A DNA stretch of 13,934 bases from Acidobacteriota bacterium (GCA_003225615.1 QIAS01000041.1:586-14519), one strand, 5' to 3'; positions 1 through 7,881 are shown, counted from the stretch's first letter. Numbers and translations are program-made. The notes: generated by a model from the letters alone, not told the origin.

Positions 1-30
1 AACAATCGCTTCCGACTCCTTCAGCGCCAT
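1..30 (-). CDS. recO: Start of a minus-strand gene cut by the left edge; possibly DNA repair protein RecO
   Basis: Reading the minus strand from an ATG at 30-28 gives MALKESEAIV before the window ends. This resembles the start of RecO proteins, in which a short charged stretch leads into an 'EAIVLR'-like first beta strand of the OB fold. RecO loads RecA together with RecR during recombinational repair. Only ten codons are visible and no clear ribosome binding site precedes the ATG, so the call rests on recollection of the family's N terminus. The position, downstream of the ferredoxin on the same strand across a 257-bp gap that holds a repeat array, says nothing about function. A short plus-strand open frame also covers this edge but has no recognisable content. 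Confidence 0.4.
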   Translation of the reverse strand, partial: MALKESEAIV

Positions 31-131
31 GGAAACCCGCAAGCTGCCGCACAAATGTGCGTCACACTACGCCAACGGTTCGCAGCAGGTTAATGTTTGA
101 TTGTAATTGAGGGCTGGGGAGATGGAAAGGC

Positions 132-234
132 AGCTGTCAGCTATGAGCTGTCCGCTATCGGCCATCGGCTCTCAGCCAGAATGTTACAGAGGTTTGATTC
201 ACTCTGAACTGAAAGCTGAGAGCTGAAAGCCAAA
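132..234. repeat. Inverted pair of degenerate heptamer arrays
   Basis: Six consecutive 7-nt units run from 132 to 173: AGCTGTC, AGCTATG, AGCTGTC, CGCTATC, GGCCATC, GGCTCTC. After a 33-nt spacer, four more units run from 207 to 234: AACTGAA, AGCTGAG, AGCTGAA, AGCCAAA. The second block resembles the reverse complement of the first; GCTCTCAGC (168-176) and GCTGAGAGC (215-223) are perfect complements and would form a hairpin. The element fills most of the 257-bp gap between the ferredoxin stop and the left-edge gene, which otherwise holds nothing I recognise. I believe arrays of this type are frequent between acidobacterial genes; their function is unknown to me. Confidence 0.7.
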
Positions 235-287
235 ATGGCGCCACTCAACACAAGTGCGCGCCCTTTGCAGCAGAATCTTAGGTTCGC

Positions 288-548
288 CTACCGCCCGTAA
301 TACTTGGCGTTGCGCTCGGTGAACGCCTTCCACTTCTCCGGCAGGTCGTCTAACGCAAAGATAGCCGAGACTGGACAAACCGGTACGCAGGCTCCGCAGT
401 CGATGCACTCCACGGGATCGATGTAAAGCATCTCCTCCTCGGCGTACGCCGGCTCATCCTTCTTAGGATGAATGCAATCGACCGGGCAAGCATCCACGCA
501 AGCGGTATCTTTGGTTCCAATACAAGGTTCAGCAATCACATATGCCAT
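288..548 (-). CDS. 7Fe-type ferredoxin ([3Fe-4S][4Fe-4S]), FdxA-like
   Basis: Small soluble electron carrier of 86 residues. The first cysteine group is C9-x7-C17-x3-C21-P with C25 following; the second is C48-x2-C51-x2-C54-x3-C58-P. By homology with Azotobacter ferredoxin I, C9, C17 and C58 should hold a [3Fe-4S] cluster and C21, C48, C51 and C54 a [4Fe-4S] cluster. The position equivalent to Azotobacter Cys11 is Thr12, as in the Thermus 7Fe ferredoxin, so the first site cannot bind a fourth iron by that residue. The acidic tail (PEKWKAFTERNAKYYGR) is typical of the family. A good ribosome binding site (AGGGGAG, complement of 560-566) lies 11 nt before the ATG. It follows the aconitase-like gene by 104 bp on the same strand; the redox partner is not evident. 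Confidence 0.93.
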   Translation of the reverse strand: MAYVIAEPCIGTKDTACVDACPVDCIHPKKDEPAYAEEEMLYIDPVECIDCGACVPVCPVSAIFALDDLPEKWKAFTERNAKYYGR

Positions 549-574
549 AAAAGTTGTGTCTCCCCTGGAAGTGT

Positions 575-597
575 GCGGGTTCTATGCGGAAACCCGC
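575..597 (-). terminator. Perfect 7-bp hairpin between the aconitase-like gene and the ferredoxin
   Basis: GCGGGTT (575-581) and AACCCGC (591-597) form a perfect GC-rich stem with a 9-nt loop. On the minus strand it begins 56 nt after the aconitase stop and ends 27 nt before the ferredoxin ATG, just ahead of its ribosome binding site. No T-tract follows, so it may be a weak terminator, an mRNA-stabilising end or a leader structure. Confidence 0.4.
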
Positions 598-652
598 CAT
601 TCTAACAAGAATCCTTTGAACGGTACAGGGCACCGCCTGAAGCGACGCCCAA

Positions 653-2692
653 TTATCGCCTCGCCCCCGCAAGTTCCGGCTGCTCGCTGGGCTGATACTC
701 GGTGATAAAGCCCGCCACCGCGCTCGCTGCGACGGTGTAAGGCGATGCCAGATACATCTGTCCCGGTCCGCTTCGCCCGGGGAAATTCCGGTTTTGCGCG
801 CTGATTACAATCTGGTCAGGGCGGGTTGAGACCCCGGGCCCCGCATTGATGCATGCCCCGCAACTGGGCTCGATGACGTGCGCCCCTGCCTTTTGAAAAA
901 CCTGGAGATACCCTTTGCGCACGCAGTAATCGCGTGTTTCCTGCGACCCGAACTGGATGTAGAACTGGACGGATTCCGCCACGCGCTTGCCTTGCTTCAA
1001 AGCGTCGGCCAGCACCGCCGCGTACATATCCATATCTTCATTCTTGCCTGCGGTGCAGGTTCCGCCATAGGCAATCTCTACGGGAACGGGCGTGTTCAGC
1101 TCGCGAATAAATTTCCCGTTGCCGGGGTCGCCGGGTGTGGCAACCATGGGCGTAATCTTGTCAGCATTCAGCTCGATGACCTCGGCGTACTTAGCATCGG
1201 GATCGCTGTGCAAGCCCTTGAGCATGGCTTCGGCTTTCTTGCGATCGATGCCGCGGCGTTCTGCCAGAAATTCCACTACTTTGGCGTCGGGCGCGACAAT
1301 GCCGGTGAAGCCTCCGATTTCGGCGGCCATATTGGTCATGGTGGCGCGCTCGTCCACGCTGAGCGCCTCGATGGCTTCGCCGGAATATTCCATCACCTTG
1401 GCCAGCGCTTTACCGCTGCGAACATAATCCAGGCTCAGAATCTTGAGAATGAAATCCTTCGCCGTCACATTGGGATGCCTGCGCCCGCGAATGACAATTT
1501 TGACCGATTCCGGCACGCGGACCCGCACGTCTTTAGTAATCCAGCTATTGAAAACGTCAGTCGTGCCAATGCCGAAGGCGATGCATCCTACGGCGCCGAC
1601 GTGCGGCGTATGCGAATCCGAACCTATGTTCAGTTGTCCGGGTAGCGCGTAGGTCTCCAACACAATCGAGTGGCAAATACCCTCCGAACCCTTGCGATCT
1701 TTCAGTTCGCCATGCAGCCTGATTCCCTGCCGCTCTGCAAAATCCTGCTGCTTGAGCTTGAGCTGGGTTGCAAGGTCGAGCAAGCCGAGCTTCTTTTTCT
1801 CTTCCGAGATCACCTCGTCGAGAAAGGTGAGGTGGTCGCGGAAGAACAGAATCGTCGAAGGATCGTTCACCCTGGCGTCTTTCCCGACATAATGCTCGAA
1901 GAAGATGGATGCCATTGGCGTAACGTACTCGTGGCTGAAGCGCAGGTCGGCGCAGGCAAAGCCGGTGTCGCCGGGCTTCACGTACGAAACCCCGACTTCG
2001 CCCTTTTCATTGAGCATGTGCCGCGCAAAAATCTTCTCTGCCAGCGTCATTGGGCGCTTGGCGGTCTTGAGAGGAGGCAGAAAGACTTTCTTCTGCATGC
2101 GCGCGACATTAAACGGAAATAAGCCGCCGTATTCGATCACCTGCCGGGTGATTTCGTCCTCGCCAGAGGTGAACTCGCCGAGCGGGATTTCCTCGCCTGC
2201 ACGAATCTTGTCAATGAGTGAGAAGTTGGTGGAGGTGAGCAGTCCGAGATTCTGACAATTTTGTTTGTAGATGCGCTCGATGTTTTCAGCGATGACCAAC
2301 TGAATGCCGGCGCTCATCTCCGCGTAGGGCGACTGCTCGCGGCTCGAGCCTTTTCCGCGCCGCTTCCCGCTCACGGAGCAGACAAATCCGCCCGTCTTCA
2401 CGGCGGAGCGGGCTACGGGCAGCACGCCGCCACATTTCAATCCCAGGTAAGGGATTTCGCCCAGCGTCTGGTCGAAATAGAAGCAATAGTGCGCCGGGGT
2501 GATCTCGTCCGTAGAAATATCGTCGCGCAGCTGGGGATTGTTGGCAGGATTCTTCGTGTCCCAGGGAAGATCCTCACCCCCCAGTTGACGCTTGATGAGA
2601 TCCGGATCCTCGGTCAAAAACAGGACTCGACCGTTCAGACGGACTTTAGTCGGGCGTTTGTCGATTTTTCGTTCCAGGAGTGACTTGATCAC
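653..2692 (-). CDS. Aconitase-superfamily hydro-lyase, single chain with N-terminal swivel domain
   Basis: 679 residues from a GTG start. Residues 57-165 are the LeuD-like swivel domain: 'DISTDEITPA' at 58-67 and the substrate-binding GSSRE loop at 115-119, followed by the 'NLGLLTS' element. Residues 215-665 form the LeuC-like catalytic part: SDSHT at 358-362, and [4Fe-4S] ligands C546 (GGTCTAG) and C611-x2-C614 (SCGACINAG), then NFPGR (636-640) and 'SPYTVAASAVAG'. All three cluster cysteines are present, so a dehydratase or isomerase of the aconitase, isopropylmalate or homoaconitate type is expected; the substrate cannot be read from the sequence. The order swivel-then-catalytic is that of AcnB without its N-terminal HEAT-like domain, and opposite to AcnA. 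The GTG has only a weak GGGA upstream, but no in-frame ATG lies before the preceding stop. Confidence 0.88.
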   Translation of the reverse strand: MIKSLLERKIDKRPTKVRLNGRVLFLTEDPDLIKRQLGGEDLPWDTKNPANNPQLRDDISTDEITPAHYCFYFDQTLGEIPYLGLKCGGVLPVARSAVKTGGFVCSVSGKRRGKGSSREQSPYAEMSAGIQLVIAENIERIYKQNCQNLGLLTSTNFSLIDKIRAGEEIPLGEFTSGEDEITRQVIEYGGLFPFNVARMQKKVFLPPLKTAKRPMTLAEKIFARHMLNEKGEVGVSYVKPGDTGFACADLRFSHEYVTPMASIFFEHYVGKDARVNDPSTILFFRDHLTFLDEVISEEKKKLGLLDLATQLKLKQQDFAERQGIRLHGELKDRKGSEGICHSIVLETYALPGQLNIGSDSHTPHVGAVGCIAFGIGTTDVFNSWITKDVRVRVPESVKIVIRGRRHPNVTAKDFILKILSLDYVRSGKALAKVMEYSGEAIEALSVDERATMTNMAAEIGGFTGIVAPDAKVVEFLAERRGIDRKKAEAMLKGLHSDPDAKYAEVIELNADKITPMVATPGDPGNGKFIRELNTPVPVEIAYGGTCTAGKNEDMDMYAAVLADALKQGKRVAESVQFYIQFGSQETRDYCVRKGYLQVFQKAGAHVIEPSCGACINAGPGVSTRPDQIVISAQNRNFPGRSGPGQMYLASPYTVAASAVAGFITEYQPSEQPELAGARR

Positions 2693-2731
2693 CGTATGGA
2701 TCCCGCGAAAAATGTGGTGGAGCGACAGAAG

Positions 2732-2752
2732 GCGCTAAAGCGAACTTAGCGC
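2732..2752 (-). terminator. Hairpin after the inositol-monophosphatase-family gene
   Basis: GCGCTAA (2732-2738) and TTAGCGC (2746-2752) pair perfectly around a 7-nt loop. On the minus strand the stem starts 28 nt after the IMPase stop and ends 39 nt before the aconitase GTG, and is followed by CCTTCTGT, which is only modestly T-rich. It could end the upstream transcript or be a leader structure of the aconitase-like gene. Confidence 0.4.
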
Positions 2753-2780
2753 TGCAACCCCACACCTTCCATTGTACCGC

Positions 2781-3632
2781 TTATTTTCCGCGGCTTTTCA
2801 CGTACTCCACCGGGCTCGGCAGTTCTTCCATTCCCCGCCCTTTGAAGATGGCATCGAATTCGGCCAGCAGGGCCTGGTGCACCAAGCCGTTTGAGGCCAG
2901 AGTTTCCCGGCTGTCAATGCGGAAGGGACCGCCTTTAAAATCACTTACCCGCCCGCCGGCTTCCTCGACTATCAGGACCCCCGCCGCCGTGTCCCAGGGA
3001 TTAAGATTGAACTCCCAGAAGGCATCGAACCTGCCGCAGGCCACACAACACAAATCCAGAGCTGCTGACCCGGCGCGCCGCACTCCATGCGTGCGCAACG
3101 TGATCTGATGGTAGAAGAAGATGTTCGGATTTTGATGTCGCTTGTGGCTGGGAAAGCCGGTAGCGACCAGGCACTCCGCCAAATTCGCTATTGTTGAGAC
3201 GCGGATTTTCTCGCCATTCAGATAGGCGCCGCTTCCCTGCTCGGCAGCGAAAAGCTCATCCCGAGTGGGGTCGTAGATCACGCCAGCAATACGCTGGCCT
3301 TTGTGCTCCAGCGCTAGAGAAACGCAGAACACAGGAAAGGCATGCGCAAAATTGGTAGTACCGTCAAGCGGATCGACATACCAGCGGTAGTCGCTGCCCG
3401 ACTCCACGCGCGCTCCTTCTTCCCCAATCACGTCATGGTTAGGCCAGCGGGCACGGATTCGCTCGAGAATGAGCGCTTCCGACTGCCGGTCTGCGACCGT
3501 CACCAGGTCGACCTCGCCTTTGTATTCAACTTTTACCCGCTGGCGAAAATACCCCATCAGCAGTGCTCCCGCCTCGCGAGCGATCTCCGACGCGACCGGC
3601 ACGAAGTCACTATTATTTTCAGGAATGGACAT
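2781..3632 (-). CDS. Inositol monophosphatase family protein (SuhB-like)
   Basis: Mg2+-dependent phosphomonoesterase of the inositol monophosphatase fold; family members hydrolyse inositol-1-phosphate and related sugar phosphates. The catalytic set is intact. Counting from a GTG at 3659 (9 residues upstream of the chosen ATG), the motifs are GEEG around 79-82, DPLDGTTNF at 96-104 (metal ligands D96, D99) and WDTAAG at 222-227 (D223). I chose the ATG at 3632 (283 residues) because GGA lies 6 nt before it, while the GTG at 3659 has no ribosome binding site and would add a low-complexity extension. The gene follows the Hfq-like gene on the same strand after 75 bp, so the two may be co-transcribed. 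SuhB in E. coli also acts in transcription antitermination, but nothing here shows that role; the true substrate is unknown. Confidence 0.92.
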   Translation of the reverse strand: MSIPENNSDFVPVASEIAREAGALLMGYFRQRVKVEYKGEVDLVTVADRQSEALILERIRARWPNHDVIGEEGARVESGSDYRWYVDPLDGTTNFAHAFPVFCVSLALEHKGQRIAGVIYDPTRDELFAAEQGSGAYLNGEKIRVSTIANLAECLVATGFPSHKRHQNPNIFFYHQITLRTHGVRRAGSAALDLCCVACGRFDAFWEFNLNPWDTAAGVLIVEEAGGRVSDFKGGPFRIDSRETLASNGLVHQALLAEFDAIFKGRGMEELPSPVEYVKSRGK

Positions 3633-3707
3633 GTGAATTCCAGATGTGGGCTCGGTCACAAAGCAAAGCGCAGGATGCCACGCAGGTGATGGCCGGCCGC
3701 TATCAGG

Positions 3708-3989
3708 TTACTTCCTCCTGCCTGAATCCTCGGCAATGTACATGATCTCGTGTTTGTAGATGAACAGGTTGGGCCCCTGTTCTCGAGTCAGCCGCACCAT
3801 GTTCTTGTCGTAATACTCAATCCATCCGTGAAAGACTTCACCGTCCATCAGTTTTATAGTGACCGGCTTCTGTTTTTCGCCCAGTAACTTTAGATAAGCG
3901 GCTTCCTCAAAGGTATCTTCTGGAGGAGGCGTCTTTCCCCGCTTCATTGAATTGGCGTTTCCCGGCGTGTGAAAAGGCATATCAGCCAT
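3708..3989 (-). CDS. hfq: Hfq-like Sm-fold RNA chaperone (divergent, N-terminally extended)
   Basis: 93 residues. Residues 27-87 match the Hfq/Sm core: a short helix (FEEAAYLKLLGEKQ), the Sm1-like strand set 'PVTIKLMDGEVFHGWIEYYDKNMVRLT' and a YKH motif at 78-80 in 'IYKHEIMYI', the hallmark of Sm2 in bacterial Hfq (YKHAI in E. coli). Hfq forms hexameric rings that bind small RNAs and mRNAs. Classical proximal-face residues (the Q8 and NLQDPFLN region) are not recognisable, and about 26 residues rich in Pro, Thr and Lys precede the fold, so RNA specificity may differ. In-frame Met4 and Met15 are alternative starts, none with a strong ribosome binding site. It heads a possible transcript with the IMPase gene and diverges from the small secreted protein at 4113. 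Confidence 0.78.
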   Translation of the reverse strand: MADMPFHTPGNANSMKRGKTPPPEDTFEEAAYLKLLGEKQKPVTIKLMDGEVFHGWIEYYDKNMVRLTREQGPNLFIYKHEIMYIAEDSGRRK

Positions 3990-4112
3990 TTTACATGGCA
4001 GAGCATCCCGAACTCTTTCGGCGCTCTCGGGAAGTAAACCCTAGGATTCTAAGGTTTTCTGAGCAGAGGGACAGGACTAGAATTTGCATAATCCACCGTT
4101 TTCGAGGCCGCC

Positions 4113-4433
4113 ATGAGCAGACTCATCAACCCTGTTTGCATCTTTCTTATCGTGCTGGGTTCTACATTCTCCGAAGGCCAGCGTCATAGGGTCATTCCCC
4201 ACCCTCCGGCCCCTGCGGAGACGCAGAGGACGACAAGCGGCGAGCCGCCGCAAAAAAAGCATTTCGATGCCCTACAGATTCAACGAGAAGCTCGTGAGTT
4301 GTCTGACCTGGCTAAGTCAATTCCGCTGGACATGGAACGCGTCAACCAGGGGCTCATGCCCAAGGACATGGTCGAAAAGCTCAAGCGTATAGAGAAACTC
4401 TCGAAGCATCTCCGCGTTGAAGTGACTTATTGA
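4113..4433 (+). CDS. Small secreted protein of unknown family
   Basis: 106 residues. Residues 1-22 look like a signal peptide: a short positive start, a hydrophobic core 'VCIFLIVLGS', and a likely cleavage near SEG-Q. A Pro-rich basic linker (about 24-50) follows, then a charged, probably all-helical segment (51-104) with a Lys/Glu/Leu pattern ending 'LKRIEKLSKHLRVEVTY'. I have the impression that similar short exported proteins occur in acidobacteria, but I know no function. GAGG at 4104-4107 lies 5 nt before the ATG and supports this start. The gene is alone on its strand, diverging from hfq across 123 bp and converging on the TonB-dependent receptor, whose stop is about 100 bp away. Confidence 0.72.
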   Translation: MSRLINPVCIFLIVLGSTFSEGQRHRVIPHPPAPAETQRTTSGEPPQKKHFDALQIQREARELSDLAKSIPLDMERVNQGLMPKDMVEKLKRIEKLSKHLRVEVTY

Positions 4434-4530
4434 ATAAGGGAAAAGCTGCCGCGCTGGAAAACGTCCCCGGTCTTAGAAAGCACGGAGCGCATACTTTGAA
4501 ACTACGCGAACTTCCCGTCAGCCTTCGCTG

Positions 4531-7500
4531 TCAGAAAGTAAGTCTTAGTCCAAATTGCAGCTGCCGTGGCGCACCCAAAGAGTACACCCCAGAACCCGGT
4601 CCCACACGGTCGCTGCGCGCGGTACAAATCCCCGCGACAATGCCGCAATTACGGGTGGCATTGTTAACGGCGCGCCCGGGGGAGCCATCCAGCACGCCAC
4701 TGAGCAGCAGTAGCGGTTCATCATAATTGGCGAAATTGAAGACATTGAAAACAGAAACGCTAGGCTCCACAGTGAGGCCTTCCCGGACTCTAATCGGCCT
4801 CGCGAGCCGCAAGTCAAACGTTTTCAGCCAGCCGAGCCCTACATTGCCCGCCGGGGGAGCCGACACCGTCGGGGTAACGGCACCCAAGGTGACAAGCTGT
4901 CCCGAAGTAAACAACCCCGCATTCACCAGTTGCACCCCAGCCGGGGTCAGTTCGTTGGCAAACGTGGTGTTATATGCGTTGATGTGAGTGGTCAAATGGG
5001 TGGTGCTGATGCCCCGTCCAAAGGTGCCAAAAGTCGTTCCTGGGAGCACATCGCCAACCGTGCCGTCGCCTGTACCGTCACTGCGAAAGATTTCTCCTGC
5101 AACGCCGCCTCCGCCCTTTTGCGGAAGGAATAGGGTCAAGGGAAGTGGCGAGTCGAAATGTCCGATCGCGCTCAGTTGCAAGCCGCGCGGCAGATCTAAC
5201 ACCGTGGCAAAGGAGAGTTGATGGGTTCGATCCAAGCTACCCGGCCCGAAGAATCGCGTCGGATGGTTGTAGTCCTGTGCCGGTGAAAGTACGTCCTGGT
5301 CGCCCGGCCCCTGGCCGCCTCGTACTGAAACATCGTCTTTATAACGCGACAATGTATATGAAACCGCAAGATTCATGTGCCGCACGCCGCGAGTCGGATG
5401 ATCAGCTTGGGTGCGCAGGGCCATTTGCAGGCCGTTGTACCTGGAGCGTCCCACGGGAAAATACATCACATTCGATCCGACCAGCGGGTTGACTCCGCCA
5501 AAAGCCGCCGCTCCTTTTCCGAGCACCGAACAGGGCAGCCCATCGCAATAGGCATTGGCCGAATCCAAGCCATGGGTGGCAAAGTCCACAATCCTGGCGC
5601 CAGGCACATGTGCCATGTAGCAATTAACCGCAGTTAGCGAACTGCTCCCCACGCCGACAGCCGCAGGGCAAATGCCATTGGTCAGCGGATTACCCGCTAC
5701 GGTTGCATTAATTGCCGCCAAGGCCGCCGTCGAATCCAGAAAGCTGGCGTCACCTACGTGGTTAGTGTCCACTCCGAGCAGAAAATGCGTGCCCACGCTC
5801 CGGAGAAAATCAATCGAGAACGTAGTTCCCCGCCGCACTTCGCGCTGCAGTCCAAAATTCATCTGCACAACGCGGGGGCTCTGATAATTAGGCGCCAGCA
5901 ACCCAGAACTCGACAGCGTATTGCCCACAAAGTACGGGTTCGTCGCTCCAATCGAGTTCGTGGCGGCTTGGTAAGCGGTCTGCAGAGCTGAAATGTCCCC
6001 AGCCACAGTGCCGATGGGCTGACCGCAAATCTGGCTGGCAATGTCCAGACCAGCTATAGAATTCACCACCGTTCCGTTGGGAAACAGCACCGTTCCGCTA
6101 GGACACAGGCTGGCGCTTCCGAAGAACTGGCCTTGAGCCGCCCGGCTTCTGCGATCCAGGAAGACATTCTGGAATAAATTGTTTTCGTAATAGAGGCCGC
6201 CCCCGAGGCGAACCAGCGTCTTTCCGTTACTTCCGGGATCCCAGGCAATGCCCGCCCACGGACCGAAATTCGCGTTAGGTTGCCTTACCTGATTTCCCAA
6301 TCCTGAAATGAATCCGAATTGGTCCAGAAGATCACCCTGAGTGCACGGTGGAGTGGGGAACAAGGTCATGTTGATCTGCGCGCACGCTACCGGGGCCGTA
6401 TCGCTGTCGGTGCGGCCGGTATCGCGTACATAGTTCACACCTAAACTGACGTTCAGATTGGGGAATATCTTCCAGGTGTCCGCCGCATGCAACTCAATAC
6501 GAGTGTCGAAATGACCGCCGCCGGGGAACCCAAACGCCGAGTGCTCGCTCGAGAAGCCCCTGCCGTTGTAAATCGTGATCCCGTTTACGGGGTAGTTCAG
6601 CGGGTTGTCCGCGATTCCGGCTATGTCGCCAGCCACCAACGCCGGGAACGGAGCAGCCGGATTATTCAAAACCGTCTGGAGAGCGACCAGATCGGTCGAG
6701 CCACTTACCCTGGGCGCCAATGCTCCGTAAGCGGTCACGCCGCCAGTCTCGATTCGGTTGATCACTCCTCCGAAGCGGAATGTGTGCTTTTGTGCCGGCT
6801 TGGTGCCATCGTATCCGGCCTGGAGATTTCTCTGAATGGTTTCCTGTGGACCTCGAGAATTCGGCCCGGTCTGCAATTGTCCCAATACAATGTTCAGGCT
6901 CGGAGCAGGATTGAAGATTCCCGGGACCGGCGCTGCCGACAAATTATCTACGAACTTGCTGTAACCGAAGCGCACCCTATGCGTATAGCTGCCCGTGCTA
7001 AAGTCCACACCTAGCGCATGGCTGGGAATATTGTTCTGAGTTGCAATTGGAGAAAAATCATCTAAGGAAGCGATGTCGCTATTGTGATCGTAATTGAAAC
7101 GGTAAAACAGGCGCGTGCCCGAGTTGAGTTGCCAATCCAGCCGTCCGGTTCCGGTGGTTTCGCGGAAAGGCGCGTCGTAGCCCGTCGAGAGCAAATTGAA
7201 AGGGAAGCTGAACTTGGCGCGTTCGCCACTCAGGAAAAAAAATACCTTCTCCTTGATGACGGGTCCACCCACCGATCCGCCGAATTGGTTTCTTTGCCAT
7301 GCCGAGTCGAGACCGCCGGGAAAGCTCGCAAATCCGAGACTTTGATCGCGGAAGTTGTAAAAGCCGCCCCCATGAAACAAGTTGCTACCGGAGTCAGTAA
7401 AGATGCTGACTTCGCCTGCTGAGGACAACGCTGAAGTGACACCGGGCAGCGCTGGCCTGACCCGCACTTCGCTGACAGCCGAGGCGGCCACATTCTGGAT

Positions 7501-7881
7501 CGTGCCGCCGACTGTTTCATCGCTAATGTCCACTCCATCAAGTCGAAGGCGTGTCGTTCGACCAGAACGATCATCAATCGACAGATCAAAGAAGCCGGCC
7601 TTGCTCGGATCTGCGACTATGCCATCGAGGATCTGCACCCCTGGCTCTAGCTGCGCCAGGTCGAGGAAGTTGCGGCCGTTGATCGGCAGTGGGTCGAATT
7701 CGCTGCGGGGGGCGCGGTTCTCCACCCGCGCAAGCCCCGGATTGATGGGCTGTAACATCGCATCCACGCGTGCCACAACGCCCGCCTTCACCTCTGCGCT
7801 CAAATCCACCGTGTGAAAGCACTCGGACGCTGTAAATGTCGGGCGGAAGCGGATCGCTGGAAACGTAAGCCCCTGCCGCAT
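4531..7881 (-). CDS. TonB-dependent receptor, Oar-like: plug and beta-barrel part (main fragment of a frame-shifted gene)
   Basis: 1116-residue frame holding most of an outer-membrane receptor. After about 20 residues that are probably out of true frame, it shows the end of a carboxypeptidase-regulatory-like domain (FHTVDLSAEVKAGVVARVD), a plug domain with 'LPINGRNFLDLAQLEPGV', 'LRLDGVDISDET' and 'VSEVRVRP', and 'QFGGSVGGPVIKEKVFFFLSGE', typical of Oar-type acidobacterial receptors. A long beta-barrel follows, ending in an aromatic residue (LQFGLRLTF), the usual signal for barrel insertion. These proteins import large substrates across the outer membrane using TonB energy; the substrate here cannot be inferred. 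The signal peptide and domain start lie in another frame just upstream (to 8101). The ATG at 7881 sits inside that coding sequence and is unlikely to be the true start. The junction is near 7819. Confidence 0.87.
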   Translation of the reverse strand: MRQGLTFPAIRFRPTFTASECFHTVDLSAEVKAGVVARVDAMLQPINPGLARVENRAPRSEFDPLPINGRNFLDLAQLEPGVQILDGIVADPSKAGFFDLSIDDRSGRTTRLRLDGVDISDETVGGTIQNVAASAVSEVRVRPALPGVTSALSSAGEVSIFTDSGSNLFHGGGFYNFRDQSLGFASFPGGLDSAWQRNQFGGSVGGPVIKEKVFFFLSGERAKFSFPFNLLSTGYDAPFRETTGTGRLDWQLNSGTRLFYRFNYDHNSDIASLDDFSPIATQNNIPSHALGVDFSTGSYTHRVRFGYSKFVDNLSAAPVPGIFNPAPSLNIVLGQLQTGPNSRGPQETIQRNLQAGYDGTKPAQKHTFRFGGVINRIETGGVTAYGALAPRVSGSTDLVALQTVLNNPAAPFPALVAGDIAGIADNPLNYPVNGITIYNGRGFSSEHSAFGFPGGGHFDTRIELHAADTWKIFPNLNVSLGVNYVRDTGRTDSDTAPVACAQINMTLFPTPPCTQGDLLDQFGFISGLGNQVRQPNANFGPWAGIAWDPGSNGKTLVRLGGGLYYENNLFQNVFLDRRSRAAQGQFFGSASLCPSGTVLFPNGTVVNSIAGLDIASQICGQPIGTVAGDISALQTAYQAATNSIGATNPYFVGNTLSSSGLLAPNYQSPRVVQMNFGLQREVRRGTTFSIDFLRSVGTHFLLGVDTNHVGDASFLDSTAALAAINATVAGNPLTNGICPAAVGVGSSSLTAVNCYMAHVPGARIVDFATHGLDSANAYCDGLPCSVLGKGAAAFGGVNPLVGSNVMYFPVGRSRYNGLQMALRTQADHPTRGVRHMNLAVSYTLSRYKDDVSVRGGQGPGDQDVLSPAQDYNHPTRFFGPGSLDRTHQLSFATVLDLPRGLQLSAIGHFDSPLPLTLFLPQKGGGGVAGEIFRSDGTGDGTVGDVLPGTTFGTFGRGISTTHLTTHINAYNTTFANELTPAGVQLVNAGLFTSGQLVTLGAVTPTVSAPPAGNVGLGWLKTFDLRLARPIRVREGLTVEPSVSVFNVFNFANYDEPLLLLSGVLDGSPGRAVNNATRNCGIVAGICTARSDRVGPGSGVYSLGAPRQLQFGLRLTF

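Noticed and set aside
2..102. Plus-strand open frame at the left edge that might be a gene end
   Set aside because: It has no recognisable content; the minus-strand start reading MALKESEAIV fits a known family better.
878..1645. Long plus-strand open frame (255 codons) opposite the aconitase-like gene
   Set aside because: It is antisense to well-conserved coding sequence, has no recognisable domain and is explained by codon bias.
4074..4092. Sigma-54-like GG-N10-GC with TTGCA, and a CATAAT hexamer, before the small secreted gene
   Set aside because: A match of this quality is expected about once or twice by chance in 14 kb on two strands; the CAC part of the -24 box is missing, and no -35 accompanies CATAAT.
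7810..7830. Programmed ribosomal frameshift in the receptor
   Set aside because: There is no slippery heptamer or stimulatory hairpin, and the junction also lacks residues normally present, pointing to a deletion.
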